Positions 34,780 to 40,391 of a stretch of 40,391 nt of DNA are shown here, in pieces. The notes beneath the pieces were generated by a model. The model ran no database searches. It had not been told where the DNA came from and saw nothing but the letters and a program-made list of their open reading frames with translations. The stretch is taken from assembly GCA_947487165.1 (NCBI GenBank), contig CANKWX010000034.1, positions 1 through 40,391 of the forward strand. Direction: 5' to 3'. This stretch comes from Burkholderiales bacterium (lineage in GTDB: Bacteria > Pseudomonadota > Gammaproteobacteria > Burkholderiales > Burkholderiaceae_E). Every line of letters starts with the position of its first letter. Position 1 is the first letter of the stretch. The position numbers and the translations under genes are program-made.

Positions 34780-36210
34780 TTATTTCGGCAGCCCGGCCAG
34801 CGCGCTGGCGAGTTGCGAGCTGCTTTGCTGAGCAGCGGCGAGTTTTGCATCCAGGGCGCTGTATTGCTTCAGCAGGGCAGCCTGACGCGAGTCCAGGCGA
34901 ACCTGAATCGAGTCCTGTCGGGTCTGGTTGTTTTTCTTGCGTGCCGCCCAGTTGTCCGAGGCCGCGGTGAGCGCGCCGTTGGTGCCGGTCATACCGTCGG
35001 CAAGTGCTCGAAATCGCAGCATCAGGCCTTCGGTCGTGCTGCCGGTGCCGCCACCCGTCGCCGCGAAAAGCGCCTGCAGATTTGTGGGCGAACTCGCGGC
35101 CGAGGCGAAGGTGTTTGCATTGAGTGTGATCGAGCCGTCGCGCTGCAGTGACATCCCGGCATCGGCCAGTCGGGAGAGCGTTCCGCCGGTGACGGTATCG
35201 GTCACGATCGAGCGGATCTGCTGCAGCATGCTCACCGCGGCCCGGTCGGCCTGCAACGGGCCGGCAGACTTGGTGGACTCGTCGTAGCGGGTGCCATCTG
35301 ACAAAATTTTGTTGAGCGCGTTGTAGGCGTCGACGAATTTTTGTGTCGAGGCTTTCAGGGTATCGGTATCCGACTTCACATTGATCTGGACCGCCGCGGT
35401 CGTGACCTGACTGAAGCTCAGGTCGACGCCATCGAGCGCGCTGGTGACGGTGTTGGTGCGCGATGTCAAGGCCAGTCCGTCGATGGTGTAGTTCGCATCG
35501 AGTGCTCGCTGCACCATCGTCATATTGCTGCCGGCACCTGCGGTTTTTGTCGGGTCGAAAGCCAGCGCCGAGAGCCCCGTGGCATCGTTCGAATTGCCAT
35601 CCGAATCGGTGGCGGTCATCTTGAAGGCCTGGTTGGCGCCGGTGGTGGTGCTGCCCACGAAGAGGCGCACGCCATCGCCGTCCTTGACAATCGAGGCTCT
35701 CACCCCTGCGCCGGCGGCATTGATCGAATCGCGTACATCGGCAAGGGTTGCACCGGCGGCGATTGTTACCGATATCGCCGCAGCACTGCCGGCGGTGAAA
35801 CTCGTGGCGCCAGCCGGCTGGGTGCCGAGCTGGATCTCAAGGGTGCCACCGCCAACCGTCGCGGTCGACGCCGCATAGCTGCCGCTGGCAAGATTCTGCG
35901 CGCGCGCCAGTTGCTGCACTTCGATCGAATTCTGGCTGACGGCCGCGCTCGAACTGGCAGTGACCGTGACCGCACTGGGGTTGGAGCTGACTGCGCTGAC
36001 TGCCTTCCAGGTGCCCAACTGCGCCAGGTTGTTGGTCGCATCGCGAAAGGTGGCAATGGCACTCGACACCTTGCCGTATGCCGAGATCTTGGTGGTGATG
36101 GCGGTGGCGTCTTTTTTCAGAGCAGTCAGCGGCGCCGACTCGACCCTCATCAGGTTGGTGACGATCCCCTGGACGTCGATCATGCTGCTGGAGGTGATCG
36201 GTGAGGCCAT
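34780..36210 (-). CDS. fliD: Flagellar filament cap protein FliD
   Basis: The 476-residue protein caps the filament and helps flagellin fold. It has the FliD N-terminal domain (about 10-110, starting MIDVQGIVTNLMRVESAPL), a middle domain (about 220-450) and C-terminal coiled helices. AGGA 7 nt upstream supports the ATG at 36210. It is downstream of the first flagellin gene, with a terminator-like hairpin between them, and upstream of fliS. Confidence 0.95.
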   Translation of the reverse strand: MASPITSSSMIDVQGIVTNLMRVESAPLTALKKDATAITTKISAYGKVSSAIATFRDATNNLAQLGTWKAVSAVSSNPSAVTVTASSSAAVSQNSIEVQQLARAQNLASGSYAASTATVGGGTLEIQLGTQPAGATSFTAGSAAAISVTIAAGATLADVRDSINAAGAGVRASIVKDGDGVRLFVGSTTTGANQAFKMTATDSDGNSNDATGLSALAFDPTKTAGAGSNMTMVQRALDANYTIDGLALTSRTNTVTSALDGVDLSFSQVTTAAVQINVKSDTDTLKASTQKFVDAYNALNKILSDGTRYDESTKSAGPLQADRAAVSMLQQIRSIVTDTVTGGTLSRLADAGMSLQRDGSITLNANTFASAASSPTNLQALFAATGGGTGSTTEGLMLRFRALADGMTGTNGALTAASDNWAARKKNNQTRQDSIQVRLDSRQAALLKQYSALDAKLAAAQQSSSQLASALAGLPK

Positions 36211-36226
36211 GTCAGTGTCCTAAATG

Positions 36227-36264
36227 AAAACGCCGCCGCGTCGGACAATGCCCGAGTCGGCGGC
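36227..36264 (-). terminator. Intrinsic terminator between flagellin A and fliD
   Basis: On the minus strand a 13-bp stem with 11 matching pairs (plus-strand arms 36232-36244 and 36252-36264) with a 7-nt loop is followed by GTTTT. It lies after the flagellin stop codon and before fliD, so it would limit read-through from an abundant flagellin transcript. Confidence 0.7.
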
Positions 36265-36290
36265 TGGCGGGCCCGCAAGGGCGAAGTGAA

Positions 36291-37136
36291 TCAGCCCCTC
36301 AGGAGCTGGAGCACCTGCTGGGGAAGCTGGTTGGCCTGAGCAAGCATGGCGGTGCCGGCCTGCTGCAGGATCTGTGTACGGGTCAGTGCTGCGGTTTCTG
36401 CTGCGAAGTCGGCATCCATGATCCGGCTCTTGGCCGCTGACTGGTTCTCCGAAGCCACCTGCAGGTTGGCGATGATCGCCTCGAAGCGGTTCTGAACCGC
36501 ACCGTAAGTCGAGCGCTCGCTGTTGACGGTCGTCAGGGCCAGATCGATTGCTGAAATCATCGACTGAGCATTGCTGCCGGTTGTGCCGGAGATGACGCCG
36601 ACGGTTCCGGTGACCGCAGCAATATTTGCGGCAGTGGCCATATTGCCGGTCGTGACTGTCAACTGGTCGTAAGAGGTCGATTCCGATCCGACCTGGAAGA
36701 CCTGTGAGCCGGCAGCGCCCGAGAGAATCGCCTGGCCGTTGAATTTGGTGGCGTTGAGCGTGCGATCGATCTCGTCGGCCAGTTGGCGGAATTCGTTGTT
36801 GAGGCTGTCGCGGTCGGTGCTGGTATTGGTCGCATTGGATGACTGCACCGCGAGTTCGCGCATGCGCTGCAGCATGTCGCTGACTTTGCCCAGGCCGCCC
36901 TCGGCGGTTTGCGCAAGCGAGATGCCGTCCATCGAATTGCGGATCGCGACATTCATGCCACGCGCCTGGGAATCCATGCGGTTGGCAATCGCAAGCCCTG
37001 CTGCGTCGTCTTTGGCCGAATTGATCCGCAAGCCGCTTGAGAGCCGGCCGATCGAGGTGGCGAGTTGTCCCTGCGAAGCAGAAAGATTGCGCTGCGCAGT
37101 GAGCGAAGGAACGTTGGTATTGATCATTTGAGCCAT
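36291..37136 (-). CDS. fliC: Flagellin A (short type)
   Basis: The 281-residue protein is nearly all conserved D0/D1 flagellin: N-terminal MINTNVPSLTAQRNL and SSGLRINSAKDDAAGLAIANR, and C-terminal NRFEAIIANLQVASENQSAA, DADFAAETAALTR and QQAGTAMLAQANQLPQQVLQ. The central variable part is only about 75 residues, so the outer D2/D3 domains are missing. This copy has a strong ribosome site (AGGAG, 6 nt spacing). Its sequence is closest to copy C. The filament subunit should be secreted with FliS help. Confidence 0.96.
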   Translation of the reverse strand: MAQMINTNVPSLTAQRNLSASQGQLATSIGRLSSGLRINSAKDDAAGLAIANRMDSQARGMNVAIRNSMDGISLAQTAEGGLGKVSDMLQRMRELAVQSSNATNTSTDRDSLNNEFRQLADEIDRTLNATKFNGQAILSGAAGSQVFQVGSESTSYDQLTVTTGNMATAANIAAVTGTVGVISGTTGSNAQSMISAIDLALTTVNSERSTYGAVQNRFEAIIANLQVASENQSAAKSRIMDADFAAETAALTRTQILQQAGTAMLAQANQLPQQVLQLLRG

Positions 37137-37230
37137 GAGCTTCTCCTGGGTTTGGGAACCCTGGGCGGCACATTGCCACGCCAGCTCCCGCGATGGAGAG
37201 ATCGTGCAATAGCCAGTTCATGGTCATTGG

Positions 37231-37264
37231 GTCGAATACATCCGGTTTTTTGCCGCTATTCGAC
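37231..37264. repeat. Inverted repeat upstream of flagellin A
   Basis: GTCGAATA (37231-37238) and TATTCGAC (37257-37264) are perfect 8-bp inverted arms. The 18-nt loop contains a smaller CGG/CCG stem around TTTTTT. The element is about 95 nt upstream of the flagellin A start, in the gap where its promoter should be. It may be a regulator site or a leader-RNA hairpin; no standard promoter could be aligned to it. Confidence 0.6.
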
Positions 37265-37275
37265 AGGCACCCAAG

Positions 37276-37326
37276 GTCCGGTACGCTGCGCGGACCCCCA
37301 TACAGGCGGGGGGCAGCGCACCGGAC
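37276..37326 (-). terminator. Large stem-loop after flagellin B
   Basis: Arms at 37276-37289 and 37313-37326 pair over 14 bp with a single mismatch, and an inner CCCCC/GGGGG stem extends the structure. It lies 18 nt after the flagellin B stop on the minus strand. No T-run follows, so it may stabilise the 3' end of the mRNA or act with Rho and not as a classical intrinsic terminator. Confidence 0.55.
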
Positions 37327-37343
37327 GCGTGGGAACCAGGTCA

Positions 37344-38189
37344 TTACTGTCTCAGCAGTGACAACACCGACTGCGGCGAGGCGTTGGCTTGCGCGAGCAT
37401 TGCGGTGCCGGCCTGCTGCATGATCTGGGCGCGGGTCATACGCGCAGTTTCCTGGGCGAAGTCTGCGTCCATGATGCGGCTGCGGGCGGCGGCCTGATTT
37501 TCGGCTCCGATCGACAGGTTGGCGATGATTGCCTCGAAGCGGTTCTGCATGCCACCGTACTTGGTGCGCTCCGAGTTGACCGTCGACAGCGCATTGTCGA
37601 TGTTGGTGATGGCAGTCAGGGCATTGCTGGCGCTGGTGCCCGAAATCACCGACGCGGTTCCGCTCACTGCGGTAATCGTCGAGCTGGCACTCATGTCGAC
37701 GGTGGTCACCGTGAGCTGGTCGGTCGAGGCGTTGTTCGCACCGACCTGGAAGGTCTGGCTGCCAGCGCCGCCGCCGATGATGGCAGTGCCGTTGAACCTG
37801 GTTCCTGTCAGTGTGCGGGTGATCTCCGCGGTGAGCTGGGTGAACTCGTTGTTCAGGCTGTCGCGATCGACGCTGGTGTTGGTCGCGTTGGCGGACTGCA
37901 CGGCGAGTTCACGCATGCGCTGGAGCATGTCGGTGACCTTGCCGAGCGCGCCTTCTGCGGTTTGTGCCAGCGAGATGCCGTCGTTGGCGTTGCGCACGGC
38001 CACATTCATGCCGCGGGCCTGGGCGTCCATCCGGATACCGATGCCCAGGCCGGCTGCGTCGTCCTTGGCCGAGTTGATGCGAAGTCCGCTGGAAAGCCGC
38101 TCGATCGAGGTGCGCATTGCACCTTGCGAGCTGTCCGCGTTTCGCTGAGCGGTCAGCGAAAGCGTGTTGGTATTGATGATTGCTGGCAC
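37344..38189 (-). CDS. fliC: Flagellin B (short type, GTG start)
   Basis: The 281-residue flagellin has the D0/D1 motifs IINTNTLSLTAQRNADSSQG, SSGLRINSAKDDAAGLGIGI, NRFEAIIANLSIGAENQAAA and QQAGTAMLAQANASPQSVLS. The start codon is GTG with GGGGA 6 nt upstream. It is nearly the same length as all copies here and is closest to copy D, with long stretches almost identical in DNA. A candidate sigma-28 promoter lies about 95 nt upstream in the AT-rich gap. Confidence 0.95.
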   Translation of the reverse strand: MPAIINTNTLSLTAQRNADSSQGAMRTSIERLSSGLRINSAKDDAAGLGIGIRMDAQARGMNVAVRNANDGISLAQTAEGALGKVTDMLQRMRELAVQSANATNTSVDRDSLNNEFTQLTAEITRTLTGTRFNGTAIIGGGAGSQTFQVGANNASTDQLTVTTVDMSASSTITAVSGTASVISGTSASNALTAITNIDNALSTVNSERTKYGGMQNRFEAIIANLSIGAENQAAARSRIMDADFAQETARMTRAQIMQQAGTAMLAQANASPQSVLSLLRQ

Positions 38190-38521
38190 GACTCTTCCCC
38201 TTTGAGAGAAAAATTGAAGTAAGCAAATTTCAAGTTGAAAGTTGCCGGTTAAACACGATCCGACCTAAGTTGCTTAGTCGATGAATCGACATATGAACCT
38301 AATCTTTTGACCTGTTCATACATCGATGTTTTCGGTGTTTTTGCCGTCAACTTGAATGTTTAATTGAAAAAAATTTGTGATATTCAGTTTTTTGTCAACA
38401 AAAATTAAAATTTTTATCAGGTCTTTACCGTCGATTTAACATCGGATAAATCGTCTCGGTAGGGGTGGGTTCTGCTAGACCGGCAACCCGATCAGCGCGC
38501 CAGTCGAAAGCTGTATCAGGG
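38190..38521. other. AT-rich intergenic island between flagellins B and C
   Basis: These 332 nt contain no gene. Most of the stretch (about 38210-38455) is strikingly AT-rich against the high-GC window, with runs such as AAAAATTAAAATTTTTAT. It holds two small perfect palindromes (CTAAG-TTG-CTTAG and GTCGAT-GA-ATCGAC, about 38265-38290) and the candidate flagellin B promoter. A second, weaker sigma-28-like site (TAAA, 13-nt spacer, CCTGATAA) lies on the minus strand at 38414-38438. The composition suggests a long leader or a site for a DNA-bending or silencing protein. Confidence 0.7.
38283..38309 (-). promoter_or_regulatory. Candidate sigma-28 promoter of flagellin B
   Basis: On the minus strand CAAA is followed after exactly 15 nt by GTCGATTC, to be compared with TAAA-N15-GCCGATAA. 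The -35 matches 3 of 4 and the -10 matches 5 of 8. Spacing and position (start about 95 nt downstream) fit a flagellin promoter, but the match is partial and the -10 overlaps a palindrome. Confidence 0.45.
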
Positions 38522-39367
38522 TCAGGCCTTGAGCAATTGCAGGACTTGCTGAGGGATCTGGCTAGCCTGCGACAGCATGGCCATGCCCGCCTGCTGAAGG
38601 ATCTGCGCTCGCGTGAGCGCTGCAGTCTCGGCGGCGAAGTCGGCGTCCATGATCCGGCTGCGCGCCGCGCTCTGATGCTCGGATGCAAGCTGCAGTGTGC
38701 TGATGATCGCCTCGAAGCGGTTCTGCATGGCACCGTAACGCGAACGCTCGCTGTTGATGGTTTCGAGTGCGGTGTCGATTGCGCTGATCATCGACAGCGC
38801 ATTGCCCCCGGTGCTGCCGCTGATCAGGGCTGAGGTTGCGGTCGTGATCGATGTGATCGCGCTGGCGTTCGACATGTTGCTGGTGGTGACCGTCAACGAG
38901 TCGAACGCGGTCCCGTCAGGCCCGATCTGGAAATTCAGCGAACCTGCGGCGCCGCCCAGAATCGTTAGGCCGTTGAAGGTCGTGCCGCCCAGGGTGCGTG
39001 CGACCTCTTCGGCGAGTTGGCGGAATTCATTGTTCAGACTGTCGCGGTCGATGACTGTATTGCTGGCATTGGCGGATTGAACAGCGAGCTCGCGCATTCG
39101 TTGCAGCATGTCCGAGACCTTGCCCAGGCCACCTTCTGCGGTCTGCGCCAGTGAGATGCCGTCATTGGCATTACGGATAGCGACGTTCATGCCCCGGGCC
39201 TGCGCATCCATGCGATTGGCAATCGCCAGTCCTGCGGCATCGTCTTTGGCCGAATTGATCCGCAGACCGCTCGAGAGCCGGGCAATCGAGACACTGAGGA
39301 CCGACTGCGAGCTCGAGAGATTTCGCTGCGCGATGAGGGACGCGACATTTGTATTGATGACGGACAT
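38522..39367 (-). CDS. fliC: Flagellin C (short type)
   Basis: The 281-residue flagellin has the D0/D1 motifs MSVINTNVASLIAQRNLSSS, SSGLRINSAKDDAAGLAIANR, NRFEAIISTLQLASEHQSAA and QQAGMAMLSQASQIPQQVLQ. It is closest to copy A (shared IANRMD, RQLA and PQQVLQLL segments). The ATG lacks a strong ribosome site, unlike copy A, so its translation may be weaker. A good sigma-28 promoter candidate lies about 65-90 nt upstream. No clear terminator follows it. Confidence 0.95.
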   Translation of the reverse strand: MSVINTNVASLIAQRNLSSSQSVLSVSIARLSSGLRINSAKDDAAGLAIANRMDAQARGMNVAIRNANDGISLAQTAEGGLGKVSDMLQRMRELAVQSANASNTVIDRDSLNNEFRQLAEEVARTLGGTTFNGLTILGGAAGSLNFQIGPDGTAFDSLTVTTSNMSNASAITSITTATSALISGSTGGNALSMISAIDTALETINSERSRYGAMQNRFEAIISTLQLASEHQSAARSRIMDADFAAETAALTRAQILQQAGMAMLSQASQIPQQVLQLLKA

Positions 39368-39431
39368 GGCTCGCTTTTCGAAGCTCGTCTGGAGGGTGAG
39401 GCAGCAGAAATGCCTGCCCCGCGTCTCCTTG

Positions 39432-39458
39432 TTTACGGCGCTGCGATGCCAGACTTGA
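39432..39458 (-). promoter_or_regulatory. Candidate sigma-28 promoter of flagellin C
   Basis: On the minus strand TCAAGTCT, an 11-nt spacer and GCCGTAAA align with the sigma-28 consensus TAAAGTTT-N11-GCCGATAA, with 6 of 8 matches in each half and exact spacing. It would give a leader of roughly 60 nt before the ATG at 39367. This is the best promoter match found in the window. Confidence 0.6.
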
Positions 39459-39530
39459 GCGCCGTATGCGGCCGCTGCGGGACTAAGTCACAGAAGCGAT
39501 TCAGACTGACCGAAGCGATACGGCGAAATG

Positions 39531-39564
39531 AAAAAACCGGCGTCGCCCTGAGGGGGGGCGCCGG
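39531..39564 (-). terminator. Strong intrinsic terminator after flagellin D
   Basis: On the minus strand a GC-rich stem of about 12 bp (outer arms CCGGCG and CGCCGG at 39537-39542 and 39559-39564, one mismatch and one G-T pair inside) is followed directly by six T residues (plus-strand A run 39531-39536). It separates flagellin D from the flagellin C promoter. Confidence 0.85.
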
Positions 39565-39610
39565 TAAGGCGAAACTTGTACCTGCCGCGGCAGGCAATTT
39601 TTAGTTTTGA

Positions 39611-39638
39611 ATCGAGGCGGCGAAACGACCGCCTCGAT
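39611..39638 (-). repeat. Perfect 10-bp hairpin in the flagellin D 3' region
   Basis: ATCGAGGCGG (39611-39620) and CCGCCTCGAT (39629-39638) pair perfectly around an 8-nt loop, 3 nt after the flagellin D stop on the minus strand. There is no T-run after it; the real terminator is about 50 nt further on. A role in protecting the mRNA 3' end is possible. A third small palindrome (39581-39594) lies between the two. Confidence 0.65.
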
Positions 39639-39641
39639 GGG

Positions 39642-40391
39642 TCAACCTCTCAGGAGCTGCAGGACGCTTTGCGGCGCCGCGTTGGCCTGGGCAAGCATGG
39701 CGGTGCCGGCCTGCTGCATGATCTGGGCGCGGGTCATGGCGGCGGTTTCCTGGGCGAAGTCGGCGTCCATGATGCGGCTGCGGGCGGCGGCCTGATTCTC
39801 GGACGCGATCTGCAGGTTACCGATGATTGCCTCGAAGCGGTTCTGCATGCCACCGTACTTGGTGCGCTCCGAGTTGACCGTCGACAGCGCACTGTCGATG
39901 TTGCTGATGGCAGTCAGGGCATTGCTGCCGGAGGTGCCCGAGATCACCGACGCGGTCCCGGTCACCGAAGTAATCGCCGCATTGGAGCTCATGTCGGTGG
40001 TGGTCACCGTGAGCTGATCGGTCGTGGCGTTGTTCGCGCCCACCTGGAAGGTCTGGCTGCCGGCGCCGCTGCCGATGATTGACTGGCCGTTGAACTTGGT
40101 CGCCCCCAGTGTGCGGGTGATCTCCGCGGTGAGCTGGGTGAACTCGTTGTTCAGGCTGTCGCGATCGACGCTGGTGTTGGTGGCGTTGGCGGACTGCACG
40201 GCGAGTTCACGCATGCGCTGGAGCATGTCGGTGACCTTGCCGAGCGCGCCTTCGGCGGTTTGTGCCAGCGAGATGCCGTCGTTGGCATTGCGCACGGCCA
40301 CATTCATGCCGCGGGCCTGGGCGTCCATCCGGACACCGATGCCCAGGCCGGCTGCGTCGTCCTTGGCCGAGTTGATGCGAAGTCCGCTGGA
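39642..40391 (-). CDS. fliC: Flagellin D (short type, 5' end cut by window)
   Basis: The reading frame runs from its stop at 39642 to the window edge and encodes 249 residues. Aligned with copy B, only about 32 N-terminal residues are missing, so the full length is probably 281. It begins SSGLRINSAKDDAAGLGIGV and ends ANAAPQSVLQLLRG, with DADFAQETAAMTR as in copy B. An internal ATG at 40328 is not the start, because the conserved SSGLRIN segment lies before it. Much of its DNA is almost identical to copy B. Confidence 0.95.
   Translation of the reverse strand, partial: SSGLRINSAKDDAAGLGIGVRMDAQARGMNVAVRNANDGISLAQTAEGALGKVTDMLQRMRELAVQSANATNTSVDRDSLNNEFTQLTAEITRTLGATKFNGQSIIGSGAGSQTFQVGANNATTDQLTVTTTDMSSNAAITSVTGTASVISGTSGSNALTAISNIDSALSTVNSERTKYGGMQNRFEAIIGNLQIASENQAAARSRIMDADFAQETAAMTRAQIMQQAGTAMLAQANAAPQSVLQLLRG

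Noticed and set aside
35341-36204. Long open frame on the plus strand opposite fliD
   Set aside because: It is a shadow of the fliD gene in high-GC DNA, with no recognisable domain or ribosome site. The same holds for long antisense frames opposite cheA, fliK, fliI, fliP and the flagellins.
37137-37343. Sigma-54 promoter upstream of flagellin A
   Set aside because: GG and GC pairs with roughly the right spacing exist by chance in this GC-rich gap, but none matches TGGCAC-N5-TTGC well.
39581-39608. Plus-strand terminator formed by CCTGCC/GGCAGG and a following T-rich run
   Set aside because: No plus-strand gene ends nearby and the stem is short; it is noted only as one of the hairpins after flagellin D.
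1-40391. Mobile elements, phage genes, CRISPR arrays, tRNA or rRNA genes
   Set aside because: No transposase, integrase, regularly spaced repeat or RNA gene pattern was recognised; the repeats seen are in coding tracts or paralogous flagellins.

Overview
The window is high-GC DNA from a motile Gram-negative bacterium, most likely a betaproteobacterium near Burkholderiales. That placement rests on a Bug-type solute-binding protein, on the fliE / fliFGHIJK / fliLMNOPQR / fliDST gene order, and on a cheYAW-mcp-cheRDB cluster. It is an inference from gene content, not from a marker gene. I saw no rRNA, tRNA, CRISPR array or insertion sequence.

Layout. (1) 1-6273, plus strand, is a metabolic block: the 3' end of a probable nitronate monooxygenase-like flavoprotein, a Bug periplasmic binding protein, an NDP-forming acyl-CoA synthetase, a DUF1254/DUF1214 protein and an M20 peptidase. 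The middle genes are packed with 3-nt gaps and probably form a catabolic operon of unknown substrate. (2) 6301-13446 is a signalling block: a PAS histidine kinase (minus); a degenerate-REC / degenerate-GGDEF / intact-EAL protein translationally coupled to an active-looking diguanylate cyclase (plus); and a REC-headed NarX-type kinase coupled to a LuxR-type regulator (minus). (3) 13579-21234, plus strand, is the chemotaxis operon: a small CheZ-like protein, cheY, cheA, cheW, a chemoreceptor with almost no periplasmic domain, cheR, cheD and cheB. (4) 21239-32606, minus strand, is fliF-G-H-I-J-K and fliL-M-N-O-P-Q-R, with fliE divergent on the plus strand. (5) 33137-40391, minus strand, holds a YcgR-type c-di-GMP brake, fliT, fliS, fliD and an array of four short flagellin genes, the last cut by the window end.

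How they fit together. The flagellar genes encode the MS ring, C ring, export gate and ATPase, hook-length ruler, filament cap and filament. The che genes set rotation bias. The EAL and GGDEF pair would set c-di-GMP, which YcgR can read out at the motor. Candidate sigma-28 promoters precede two flagellin genes, and hairpins or terminators separate the flagellin units.

The most interesting points are: the three che-cluster proteins that end in the same x-[W/V]-E-x-F pattern; the miniature CheZ-like protein with a conserved D-x3-Q motif; the pseudo-receiver/pseudo-GGDEF phosphodiesterase paired with a cyclase; the receptor without a ligand domain; the charged insertion in FliL; and the alternating A/C, B/D pattern of the flagellin array. 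All calls come from reading the sequence; no database search was run.
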